The position numbers and the translations under genes were made by a program. This document shows, piece by piece, positions 1 to 9,287 of a stretch of DNA of 9,907 nt. Numbering within the stretch: position 1 is the stretch's first letter; every line of letters begins with the position of its first letter. A model generated the notes under the pieces. The model did no database searches. It was not told the DNA's origin and saw only the letters and a list, made by a program, of their open reading frames with translations. Origin of the DNA: Planctomycetaceae bacterium (GTDB lineage: Bacteria; Planctomycetota; Planctomycetia; Planctomycetales; Planctomycetaceae); NCBI GenBank assembly GCA_003503535.1, contig DOCI01000011.1, positions 4,067 to 13,973 of the forward strand, given 5' to 3'.

Positions 1-403
1 CAGCATTATGAATGACGTGATAATTCGTAACGATGTAGCCATTATTGTCCCAGATGAACCCAGTCCCTGACCCCAGAGGAGTTTCCTGAATATTGAAATT
101 CGCTTGATTGGCTGCCAGATCAGCCGTCATGATATGCACGACGGCTCGGGAAGCATCATTGAATATTTCAATGGTCGTCTGCTCATCGGCTGCCAGATCG
201 CCACGTGGCGTTATCGGTAAGGACTCTGCATCTGGATTAAACAGGGGCAGCGGATTGGGATAGAACTCCCGTACAATAAACACAGCCCCACAAACCAGCA
301 GTGCAATCACCAGCCAGCCATTGACCATCGGCCCGGTTTGAGCATCACGTCGTTGTGAAAATTCACCAGATCTGTTACTGGCATCAGAAGAAGTTTCATT
401 CAT
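1..403 (-). CDS. HtrA/DegP-like trypsin-type serine protease, N-terminal part (cut by window edge)
   Basis: The gene runs off the left edge; 134 residues are visible. Residues 1-27 are polar and charged (cytoplasmic). Residues about 28-45 (NGWLVIALLVCGAVFIV) form one hydrophobic segment with no clear cleavage site, so an N-terminal membrane anchor is likely, with the protease domain outside the cytoplasm. A linker leads to GSGTGFIWDNNGYIVTNYHV (residues 111-130). This matches the first strands of HtrA/S1C proteases, in which GSG-F precedes the TN-HV motif, and His129 is the expected catalytic histidine. The Asp, the Ser and any PDZ domains lie outside the window. By family the role is degradation or chaperoning of misfolded envelope proteins. 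The ATG start is supported by AAGGAG 8 bases upstream. It lies 65 bp downstream of the minus-strand gene at 469-1272, so the two are probably one operon. Confidence 0.85.
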   Translation of the reverse strand, partial: MNETSSDASNRSGEFSQRRDAQTGPMVNGWLVIALLVCGAVFIVREFYPNPLPLFNPDAESLPITPRGDLAADEQTTIEIFNDASRAVVHIMTADLAANQANFNIQETPLGSGTGFIWDNNGYIVTNYHVIHNA

Positions 404-410
404 GACTTTC

Positions 411-440
411 ACTCCTTCTGAATGGGCTGAGGGATTCAGG
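411..440 (-). promoter_or_regulatory. Leader hairpin and ribosome binding site of the HtrA-like gene
   Basis: Reading on the minus strand, CTGAAT (439-434) can pair with ATTCAG (423-418) across a 10-base loop. The 3' arm abuts the Shine-Dalgarno sequence AAGGAG (417-412), which lies 8 bases before the ATG. The first arm belongs to the 11-mer CCTGAATCCCT (440-430), which recurs before the upstream gene. The stem is short, so a regulatory role is inference only. Confidence 0.3.
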
Positions 441-468
441 GTTTAAGCGAAGATACAGAGAGTCCAGA

Positions 469-1272
469 TTAATCGCGGCGTTTGATTACGCGAGCCAGAT
501 CATCGTACATATCCCATAATTCGTTGATTAACTCTGGAGATAGTGAATTATAGTCCTCTTCAGAGAGTTCTGAAAGCTGTTGCTGACTTCGACGGAGGTT
601 ATTAACGACCCGCTTGACGATTCTCTGTGGAGTTTCTGCTTCAGCAACACCGCTCGATCTCGATGAGACGGGCTCGGATTGAGAATCATCGCCAGTGTAT
701 TCACCACGAGCATCTTTACGGTATGGAGAATAGGGAGTCTGTTCGCCTTCACCTGATGAGGATCGTGATCCGGTTGCTTCAAAAGGGACATCGCTTACCC
801 CTGCACCAGCGAAATCACCTGGCTCGCGAACTGATGCGGGCGCAAAGTCGAGGAGTTGCAAACCAAGAGGGTCTGCATCGGTGGTTAAGTCTTCCCCATG
901 GACCGAACGTCTCCAGGCACGCATTTCGGCAACTGTCGCTTCATTTTCAAGGGCCCAGCTCAGGCATTCCGCTGAATCGTCCCAGTTAATCGCCACGTAA
1001 AAGTGAGACCATTTCAATGTGGCATATTCTTCGCGGACATCATGGAAAGACTCCCAGACGCGACGACGCTGAAAAATCTGATCAGCCGAGAGACCAATCT
1101 GAGCGCCAAAATCACCATCTGTCCGCCCTCGGGCATATTTTTCTGTCCAGCGAGCTGCACATTCACCAATGACCCAGTTGCAGCTCGATAAGGCACCTCG
1201 GGCGCGTTCGATCAGTTTTTCTTCTGTTTCAGAACCATCGGAAACACTGGGGTTATTCTCAGCATCTATCAT
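469..1272 (-). CDS. Hypothetical protein, 267 residues, helical N-terminal domain and helical C-terminal tail
   Basis: I do not recognise a named family. Residues about 18-125 form a compact, mostly helical, Trp- and Cys-containing region. It includes a stretch near residues 53-75 (DGDFGAQIGLSADQIFQRRR) that reads like a helix-turn-helix or ParB/DUF3102-like segment, an impression I could not test. Residues about 130-215 are low complexity and rich in Ser, Gly, Glu and Pro, probably disordered. Residues about 216-267 (from TPQRIVKRVVNNLRR) form a charged, amphipathic and possibly coiled-coil tail. There is no signal peptide or membrane segment, so it is probably cytoplasmic. The ATG lacks a strong Shine-Dalgarno and its leader carries a two-tier hairpin. 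The HtrA-like protease gene follows 65 bp downstream, suggesting co-transcription. DNA or nucleoid binding is possible but is a guess. Confidence 0.75.
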   Translation of the reverse strand: MIDAENNPSVSDGSETEEKLIERARGALSSCNWVIGECAARWTEKYARGRTDGDFGAQIGLSADQIFQRRRVWESFHDVREEYATLKWSHFYVAINWDDSAECLSWALENEATVAEMRAWRRSVHGEDLTTDADPLGLQLLDFAPASVREPGDFAGAGVSDVPFEATGSRSSSGEGEQTPYSPYRKDARGEYTGDDSQSEPVSSRSSGVAEAETPQRIVKRVVNNLRRSQQQLSELSEEDYNSLSPELINELWDMYDDLARVIKRRD

Positions 1273-1300
1273 TTTTTATAATTTCATCAGTTGGAATAGG

Positions 1301-1341
1301 GATTCAGGAAACTTGCCCTCGATGGAGGGCATTTTTGAATC
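1301..1341 (-). promoter_or_regulatory. Two-tier stem-loop in the leader of the 267-residue hypothetical gene
   Basis: On the minus strand an outer stem pairs GATTCA (1341-1336) with TGAATC (1306-1301). An inner 7-bp stem pairs TGCCCTC (1331-1325) with GAGGGCA (1320-1314) around the loop CATC. The structure ends 28 bases before the ATG. On the plus strand the inner hairpin is followed by five T, which looks like an intrinsic terminator, but no plus-strand gene ends here. A leader structure for the minus-strand gene fits better. Confidence 0.4.
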
Positions 1342-1454
1342 TATGTAAATACGGACCGTTTTGATCCTACCCAGATTCGCAGTGTATTTCCAATAACGAC
1401 TCCCGAGATCAATTTCGGATTTGAACATCAACCCGAAAAGTCATTTCAGATTGC

Positions 1455-1484
1455 TTGCTTTACCCAAAATGGCTGTGCTATAAC
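1455..1484 (+). promoter_or_regulatory. Candidate sigma70-type promoter for tRNA-Cys
   Basis: TTGCTT (1455-1460) is followed after 18 bases by TATAAC (1479-1484), preceded by TG one base upstream (extended -10, TGCTATAAC). Transcription would start near 1491, about 155 bases before the mature tRNA. That is longer than usual, so the assignment is tentative. Confidence 0.35.
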
Positions 1485-1644
1485 TCGAATACTTGAGTGA
1501 AATTTAAAGAAAATATGATTTCAGTTATTCTGCGAGAACCTTTTGAAATGGCTGATGTCAAATCAAATTGTTGCCGATTTAATTGGTACCTCAAAGTGAG
1601 GAAAACTAAAAAACTTCAAACTCAAGCAGATCAGGAAACAATAC

Positions 1645-1721
<77 letters not shown>

Positions 1722-1745
1722 CTTTTTTCTCAACACGCACTCATT

Positions 1746-1773
1746 AAAGCCTCGGATTTTTCCGAGGCTTTTT
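1746..1773 (+). terminator. Intrinsic terminator after tRNA-Cys
   Basis: An 11-bp perfect stem, AAAGCCTCGGA (1746-1756) with TCCGAGGCTTT (1761-1771), closes on a TTTT loop. The right arm runs into the T tract 1769-1773. The position just after the tRNA and the plus orientation fit. Confidence 0.85.
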
Positions 1774-1805
1774 GCATTACGAATTCCACTCTGAAGTCGT
1801 ATTGT

Positions 1806-1846
1806 AAAAAATAAGCAGACCGAGTCACGGAAAACTCGGCCTGCTT
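1806..1846 (-). terminator. Intrinsic terminator after gyrA
   Basis: On the minus strand a 13-bp stem pairs AAGCAGGCCGAGT (1846-1834) with ACTCGGTCTGCTT (1825-1813), including one G-U pair. The loop has 8 bases and is followed by ATTTTTT (1812-1806). It begins 34 bases after the gyrA stop codon. With the opposing tRNA terminator it forms a convergent pair separating the two transcripts. Confidence 0.88.
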
Positions 1847-1880
1847 CAGTAGTCAATTTGCTTCGTTTTGCTTGATCACG

Positions 1881-4739
<2,859 letters not shown>

Positions 4740-4745
4740 GGGGTG

Positions 4746-4750
4746 CTCCT
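4746..4750 (-). promoter_or_regulatory. Ribosome binding site that fixes the TTG start of gyrA
   Basis: On the minus strand AGGAG lies 6 bases before TTG at 4739-4737. The next in-frame Met is residue 33, inside the conserved [10 protein letters not shown] region, so it would delete family sequence. The TTG start is therefore preferred. Confidence 0.75.
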
Positions 4751-4865
4751 GCAGACTCTAAACGCGTTGAAATGGACTCAATCTGGTATACCCTGCGGCA
4801 TTCACAGTGATCAGAGGTCCTCTCGTGTGAGAACTCCTGACCAACCACACAAAATCGCCGTAATC

Positions 4866-4883
4866 ACTTATTAAACAATAAGT
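4866..4883. repeat. Perfect inverted repeat upstream of gyrA
   Basis: ACTTATT (4866-4872) and AATAAGT (4877-4883) flank AAAC. This is a 7-bp perfect stem or a possible dimer-binding site, about 130 bases upstream of the gyrA start codon. Function unknown. Confidence 0.4.
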
Positions 4884-4918
4884 TACAGCGAATTAATTTC
4901 ATTATTCCGGACGAAATC

Positions 4919-4936
4919 CTCTGTATTAATTCAGAG
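4919..4936. repeat. Near-perfect 18-bp palindrome upstream of gyrA
   Basis: CTCTGTATT/AATTCAGAG gives 9-base half sites with one mismatched pair. It lies about 180 bases upstream of the gyrA start. The form suits a dimeric DNA-binding protein, but no known consensus is recognised. Confidence 0.35.
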
Positions 4937-5291
4937 TGAAATTCCGAAGAAAATTCTTGGCGTCAGTTTACCAAAACCAGCCCTGGAGAGCAATTGAGCG
5001 GCTCCGACTTTCCTGCACCTATCCTCCACAATGGCAAGCACTTACGAATAATAATGAATTCGGTTTCCGAAAAAGTTATTCCAGACGGAATCTGCGTGAT
5101 ACTTAAGCTAAAATATGCTTGTCTTCACCCTCGAATGAAAATGAATCAAGAATTAAGATTTTTCCATCCGTTACACCTTTACCGATTCTATTTCATTTTC
5201 TTCTCTCAATATCAATCATTTGCTGTCAGGAACGACCTCAAGTTAGTTTTCACCCTATTCTACACGTATACACACCTAGAATAGAAATCGA

Positions 5292-5462
5292 ATGATGATT
5301 GCAATCCAAGACACAGTTGACGATCTCGAATTCAGCGAAGAGCATCTGCAAATGCTGCTCGACTTGAACAACATGATTGTAACCCCTGAAAAGGAAAAGA
5401 GTTACAGTTTACACCAAGGTGTACATGTAGGCAAAATCGATCAACATAAGTTCATGGAATGA
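5292..5462 (+). CDS. Candidate small protein, 56 residues, unrecognised
   Basis: This ORF starts at tandem ATG codons (5292 and 5295). Its predicted N-terminal half is acidic (DTVDDLEFSEEHLQMLLDLNNM), with a plausible amphipathic helix near residues 10-27, and its C-terminal half is polar and basic (LHQGVHVGKIDQHKF). There is no signal peptide or membrane segment. Support for coding is modest: normal composition and a stem-loop starting exactly at the stop codon. Against it, there is no clear Shine-Dalgarno and no recognised family. It precedes the response regulator gene by about 200 bp on the same strand, so it could share its transcript. It could also be a decayed gene fragment or chance. 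Confidence 0.35.
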   Translation: MMIAIQDTVDDLEFSEEHLQMLLDLNNMIVTPEKEKSYSLHQGVHVGKIDQHKFME

Positions 5463-5486
5463 CTAAGGTAAACTCCTTCAGTCATT
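5458..5486 (+). other. Stem-loop overlapping the stop codon of the small ORF
   Basis: AATGACT (5458-5464) pairs with AGTCATT (5480-5486), and the inner AAGG (5465-5468) pairs with CCTT (5475-5478), leaving one bulged C and a TAAACT loop. That makes 11 base pairs in total. The TGA stop of the small ORF is inside the 5' arm. No T tract follows on either strand, so it is not a standard intrinsic terminator. It may act as a 3' stability or processing element. Confidence 0.45.
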
Positions 5487-5520
5487 GTGCCGATATCCTT
5501 ATAAGCACTTAAACATCTAC

Positions 5521-5540
5521 GACACGCTCAGACACGCTCA
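5521..5540. repeat. Tandem duplication of a 10-bp unit
   Basis: GACACGCTCA occurs twice back to back (5521-5530 and 5531-5540), about 125 bp before the response regulator start. It is probably a slippage duplication; a paired protein-binding site is possible. Confidence 0.7.
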
Positions 5541-5655
5541 GCTATCGAATCACGTTTCAGTGGCATCAGGGGATTTCTCCCTTCCATCCACAAACAATTT
5601 GAGAGATAACGAATTCATGACCAAGTTGCGTGTGCTTAAACAAAATATGTTCTTC

Positions 5656-5659
5656 GGAG
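5656..5659 (+). promoter_or_regulatory. Ribosome binding site that fixes the response regulator start
   Basis: GGAG lies six T residues before ATG 5666. No comparable signal precedes the upstream in-frame GTG at 5630, so the receiver domain starts at the shorter form [13 protein letters not shown]. Confidence 0.7.
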
Positions 5660-5665
5660 TTTTTT

Positions 5666-6304
5666 ATGCAGGGTCGATCACGGATACTCGTCATTGAAGA
5701 CGACCCGATGTTTCGCAGCCTTGTGGTTTCGTTTCTCCGCAAAGACTATCTGGTTGCTGTCGCAGCTGATGGCAAAACTGGATTAGATAAAGCAATCATT
5801 CATCGACCCGATTTAGTCGTTATCGACTTTCAGATGCCAGGCTGGGATGGCATCACGACGTTGCAGGAATTCCGCAGGCTTCCGAATTTTTCATCAACAA
5901 AATTCGTCATGCTCACCTCCGATGCCTCGAAGAAAACTGTTGTCTCTGCCATTCATGCTGGCACAGATGACTACATCATTAAGACAACATTCAATAAAGA
6001 TTTGTTTACCGCCAAGATCCACAAACTTCTTGCACCGGTTGTGGCAAAACCAGTAATTTTGAGTTCCTATCAGGAGGAGCCTCAGAATTTGAAATATGCA
6101 GAGATCAGTTCGCTGCCCAAAAATACCGTGTCAGATTCGCACACCATTTCAAAATCTGTTGCAGTCACATCACGTCCCTCCAGAGCAACAAAGACAGACA
6201 CTGCAGATCACAATATCGCATTAACTTCAAATTCGAACGCAAAGCCCCAGGCACCGAATGTTGAAGAGATGGAAATTGAGCTCATTATGGACGAATGGGA
6301 TTAG
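5666..6304 (+). CDS. Single-domain response regulator with a disordered C-terminal tail
   Basis: A CheY-like receiver domain covers residues about 5-117. Visible landmarks are the acidic pair Asp12-Asp13 in [10 protein letters not shown], the phosphoacceptor Asp54 in [12 protein letters not shown], the switch Thr84 in FVMLTS, and Lys106 in DDYIIKT. The residue after the conserved Lys, normally a cis-Pro, is Thr. Residues about 118-212 are rich in Ser, Thr, Lys and Pro and end in an acidic [11 protein letters not shown]. No DNA-binding, enzymatic or HPt domain is visible, so output is probably by protein-protein contact. I chose ATG 5666 because GGAG lies 6 bases upstream; a GTG at 5630 would add 12 unrelated residues. 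No histidine kinase is adjacent. The next gene, convergent, is a PP2C phosphatase, a class often controlled by receiver domains; a functional link here is inference. Confidence 0.88.
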   Translation: MQGRSRILVIEDDPMFRSLVVSFLRKDYLVAVAADGKTGLDKAIIHRPDLVVIDFQMPGWDGITTLQEFRRLPNFSSTKFVMLTSDASKKTVVSAIHAGTDDYIIKTTFNKDLFTAKIHKLLAPVVAKPVILSSYQEEPQNLKYAEISSLPKNTVSDSHTISKSVAVTSRPSRATKTDTADHNIALTSNSNAKPQAPNVEEMEIELIMDEWD

Positions 6305-6327
6305 AGCAATTCCAGCGGCATTTGCTC
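6304..6327. other. Short stem-loop between the convergent regulator and phosphatase genes
   Basis: GAGCAA (6304-6309) and TTGCTC (6322-6327) pair around a 12-base loop. The first base is the last base of the response regulator stop codon. There is no T tract, so termination here is uncertain. The remainder of the gap up to 6417 shows no other clear signal. Confidence 0.3.
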
Positions 6328-6417
6328 AAGCAGAACTTGACCTCATAGATGCCTCTTATCGGCCCTCGCCTTTTCAGTTCTTAGATTTGGGCCCCAAGTA
6401 ACGGCAACGCACCCCGT

Positions 6418-7986
6418 TCAAAATTTCAGCACGAGCACGGAAGCATCATCGTTTTCGGAATCTCCCATTTGGTGAGATTTCACCCCCGACCAGATCCCCT
6501 GAAAAATACTCTTTGCTGAATGATTCAGTCGTGGCTGAGCAGCGGCTACAATGCCATCCTGACGGAACTGGCGGTGCTCCCGATTGAGTGCCTCGCTGAT
6601 CCCATCGGTATAAAACACCAATGCTTCACCAGCCTCATAATTGATTTCCGACTCGGAATAATAGGCATCACCATCAACACCCATTATCAGACCATTCGAT
6701 GCCAGATATTCGACTTTTTCTGGTTGAATATGAATGGGTTGTGGGTGACCGGCATTGCAATATCGAAAAGTGCGTGTCGTCAAATCGACGAGCCCACAAA
6801 CGAACGTCATGAATTGATGAGCTCCTGTGAGATCATCCAGCATCTGATTCAAACGACCTACGAATTCAGCAGGTTGAAATTTCTCGATCGATTCTGCTCG
6901 AATCTGGTACAGCATGGCATAAATGGCTCCACGCACTGCGGTCATCACCATCGCAGCTGGCAAACTATTCCCAGACGCATCCCCCATGGCGACAAAAAAC
7001 TGACTTTCACTCATCGGGAAAATCTCACACAAATCCCCACCAACGTCATATCGACTCATACAACAGCCATGAGCATCAACAGAACCCGTCCGATCTGAAA
7101 AAAGGATTTGACGGGCCGGTTGAGTTAAAGCTGCTAATTTTAATTCCGTCCTCATTCGACGATGATCAGTATTTTGTTGATCACGCAAACGCTCTTCAAG
7201 ATCTGCTCCCAATTGAGCCGCAATGGACTGCACGACATGCAATTCCCGATCGTACACCTCCCGATTTCGCCGATCAAACACCCAAACGGTTCCGATCGCT
7301 CCCGTGGTAAAGCGAACCGAAACGCAAATGCCTGTCATCACATCAGATGGTAACCAGACACGCCCCTGGGTGTGATTTCCTCGACAAACCCCATAGCCTT
7401 CGAGCATCGCCAGTCGGTCAATGTTTGAATCCGCCAGTTTTCGCTCGGGAAAGGGTAACGGATTTAATGACTGATGCACATAAGACTTCAATCGCAGTTC
7501 CTGACCAGAGTCATTCAACATCAAAAAGGCGGCACCGCGATAATTCGTCAACTTGAGTATCGACTCCAGGCTAGCATCAATCGAACGATTCACAGCCAGG
7601 GGGGCATCGGCGTTTTGATCTGCAGCTTTTTTCGTCGAATACTTCCTGACGTCCTTTGAACTGATTCGAGAATCATCTGGGGCCGAGAGCACTCGCGGAG
7701 ATTCCGCCAGATGAACCAGGTGATCTGCAAAGTGGCACAACTTCAGTACCCTTTGATCCGCAGTCTGAGCAGAATCAATACGGATTCGCATCACACCTTC
7801 CCGCCCTGGCTCCAAATGCACTTCCCGTTGCCAGATGACTTCAGAACCATCCCAAAGTTGTCTCGAACATTCATTAGACTCAGATGTGATTGGATAATAC
7901 TCCAACCGCATACGATCACCTGACATGCGCTGACAAGCATTTCGCAACCAATTTTCCGTCACATTTCCCTGGCCCGATGACGACAT
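6418..7986 (-). CDS. GAF-domain SpoIIE/RsbU-family PP2C serine/threonine phosphatase
   Basis: Predicted Mn/Mg-dependent protein phosphatase of the SpoIIE/RsbU class, which typically dephosphorylates anti-sigma-factor antagonists in partner-switching pathways. Residues 1-125 are an unassigned N-terminal region that may hold a degenerate sensor. Residues about 134-265 read as a GAF sensor domain (RGAAFLMLNDSGQELRLKSY ... GTVWVFDRRNREVYDRELHV). A short helical linker leads to the catalytic domain, about 300-522. Its metal-binding motifs are intact: DVGGD (314-318), GDASGN (335-340, with Asn where many members have His), NAGH (411-414), FYTDG (458-462) and NDDAS (512-516). There is no membrane segment, so it is probably cytoplasmic. 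The ATG start has a weak GAAGAG close upstream. It is divergent from pdxA and convergent with the receiver protein; no antagonist or anti-sigma gene is present in the window. Confidence 0.9.
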   Translation of the reverse strand: MSSSGQGNVTENWLRNACQRMSGDRMRLEYYPITSESNECSRQLWDGSEVIWQREVHLEPGREGVMRIRIDSAQTADQRVLKLCHFADHLVHLAESPRVLSAPDDSRISSKDVRKYSTKKAADQNADAPLAVNRSIDASLESILKLTNYRGAAFLMLNDSGQELRLKSYVHQSLNPLPFPERKLADSNIDRLAMLEGYGVCRGNHTQGRVWLPSDVMTGICVSVRFTTGAIGTVWVFDRRNREVYDRELHVVQSIAAQLGADLEERLRDQQNTDHRRMRTELKLAALTQPARQILFSDRTGSVDAHGCCMSRYDVGGDLCEIFPMSESQFFVAMGDASGNSLPAAMVMTAVRGAIYAMLYQIRAESIEKFQPAEFVGRLNQMLDDLTGAHQFMTFVCGLVDLTTRTFRYCNAGHPQPIHIQPEKVEYLASNGLIMGVDGDAYYSESEINYEAGEALVFYTDGISEALNREHRQFRQDGIVAAAQPRLNHSAKSIFQGIWSGVKSHQMGDSENDDASVLVLKF

Positions 7987-8120
7987 TTCTCTTCATTCAA
8001 TAAATATTATTCCTGTAGAACGGTATTCATTTCATCGTCATGTTCAGCCTTTTACACCGCTTTGACTCGATGACATTGCTTGTTTTTTTCAGAACTGCAC
8101 GACAGCAATATCCGACAGTT

Positions 8121-8145
8121 CGATAATCGGTATAATCGATAGAAC
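8121..8145 (+). promoter_or_regulatory. Candidate pdxA promoter -10 with overlapping repeats
   Basis: A perfect TATAAT lies at 8131-8136, 61 bases before the pdxA ATG. It is embedded in two copies of ATAATCG (8123-8129 and 8132-8138) and flanked by GTTC (8118-8121) and GAAC (8142-8145). No good -35 is visible at the normal spacing. This may be an activator-dependent promoter or a chance match. Confidence 0.35.
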
Positions 8146-8196
8146 GTGGTCAATCATTAAACCTCTCACAACAGATGCAGCTTAAAGATCCATAAC

Positions 8197-9234
8197 ATGA
8201 GCACTCCTCTGAATCATCATCCTCGACTCGCAGTCACCATGGGAGACCCTGCGGGAGTGGGACCGGAATTATGCCTGCAATTGTTAAATCTCAAGCAAGT
8301 CACATCCATTTGCCAGCCATTGATTTATGGGGATGCTTCCATTCTCAAGCGAGTTTCTGCACAACTCTCAAAGTCACCAGCAGATGCGTTTTCAATAACT
8401 GTCCCAGTGGTTTCATGGGATCAGTTTCAGCAGAATCCAATGGAGTTCTCCCAACCCGCAATCATCGACATGGGTTGCGAAAACCTGCACAGCCTGTCGC
8501 CTGGTGAAGTTTCAGCCCCCGCCGGGCAAGCCGCTTTTTGCTATCTGAATCGAGCAATCCATACTTGCCTGAATAAGTGGACGGATGCCTTGGTGACGGC
8601 TCCCCTCCATAAAGAAGCTTTGCATCAGGCGGGATATCCTTACCCTGGCCATACAGAAATTCTGGCCGAGAAAACGGGAGCAGATCCTATTGTCATGATG
8701 CTGACCAGCCCGGAAATCACCTGCAGTCTCGTGACGACACATGTCGGCCTGAGCGAAGTTTCCTCCCTGCTGAGCACTGAGCGGATCTGTGAAACGATTC
8801 AACTGACACATGCTGCGATGAAACAGATTCGTGGCCTCACTCCGCAACTAACCATCTGTGGGTTAAACCCGCATGCGGGAGAACACGGCTTGTTTGGCCT
8901 GCAGGAAGAAGAGAGAATCATTCAGCCTGCGATTGAATGGGCCAGAGAACAAGGCATTCTGATTGAAGGTCCCTTTCCGCCTGATACGGCTTTCATGAAA
9001 CGCCGTCGGGAAGTGACCGACGCCTACATTTGCATGTATCACGACCAGGGATTGATCCCCCTGAAAGCCCTCGCTTTTGATGACGCTGTCAATGTCACGC
9101 TCGGACTTCCCATCGTTCGGACCTCCGTCGATCACGGCACCGCATTCGACATCGCCTGGCAAGGCAAAGCCAATGTCAACAGCCTCATTCAAGCGGTTGA
9201 ACTCGCGATAAAACTCACAGGCGACAGGCATTAG
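8197..9234 (+). CDS. pdxA: 4-hydroxythreonine-4-phosphate dehydrogenase (EC 1.1.1.262)
   Basis: NAD-dependent oxidation of 4-phosphohydroxy-L-threonine in the DXP-dependent route to pyridoxal 5'-phosphate; cytoplasmic. At 345 residues it has the usual length and runs from the N-terminal RLAVTMGDPAGVGPEL to the C-terminus. Family landmarks are TAPLHKEALHQAG with YPGHTE, GLNPHAGEHGLFG, MYHDQGLIPLK and SVDHGTAFDIAWQGKAN. His152, His226 and His282 correspond to the three histidines that bind the catalytic divalent metal. The ATG start lacks a strong Shine-Dalgarno, but the conserved sequence begins only 10 residues in, so the start is sound. It is divergent from the phosphatase gene and convergent with hemP. 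The homologous PdxA2/PdxA-like enzymes of other pathways are an alternative, but nothing nearby points to them. Confidence 0.96.
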   Translation: MSTPLNHHPRLAVTMGDPAGVGPELCLQLLNLKQVTSICQPLIYGDASILKRVSAQLSKSPADAFSITVPVVSWDQFQQNPMEFSQPAIIDMGCENLHSLSPGEVSAPAGQAAFCYLNRAIHTCLNKWTDALVTAPLHKEALHQAGYPYPGHTEILAEKTGADPIVMMLTSPEITCSLVTTHVGLSEVSSLLSTERICETIQLTHAAMKQIRGLTPQLTICGLNPHAGEHGLFGLQEEERIIQPAIEWAREQGILIEGPFPPDTAFMKRRREVTDAYICMYHDQGLIPLKALAFDDAVNVTLGLPIVRTSVDHGTAFDIAWQGKANVNSLIQAVELAIKLTGDRH

Positions 9235-9287
9235 GCGTAGGGGAATCAAACTTCGGCTTTTCCGCTCTCCCCCTTCCGCTTTTGCGA

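Larger units (their letters stand above)
4740..5291. other. Long intergenic region upstream of gyrA
   Basis: About 550 bp without a convincing gene. The gyrA promoter must lie here on the minus strand, but I could not pick a confident -35/-10 pair. Two AT-rich palindromes (4866-4883 and 4919-4936) stand 130-200 bases upstream of the gyrA start. A 96-codon plus-strand ORF from a TTG at 4994 has no Shine-Dalgarno and no family resemblance, so I did not call it. Confidence 0.5.

Noticed and set aside
1314..1336. Intrinsic terminator for a plus-strand transcript
   Set aside because: The hairpin and T tract are real, but no plus-strand gene precedes it; I list the region as a leader structure of the minus-strand gene instead.
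4994..5284. 96-codon plus-strand ORF upstream of gyrA
   Set aside because: TTG start without a Shine-Dalgarno, aromatic-rich low-information sequence and no family resemblance; probably chance in an AT-rich gap.
5630..5665. Longer start (GTG 5630) for the response regulator
   Set aside because: The extra 12 residues are not receiver sequence, and the Shine-Dalgarno GGAG lies before ATG 5666.
6520..7098. 192-codon plus-strand ORF within the phosphatase gene
   Set aside because: It is antisense to the conserved PP2C motifs, has no Shine-Dalgarno support, and its translation looks random.
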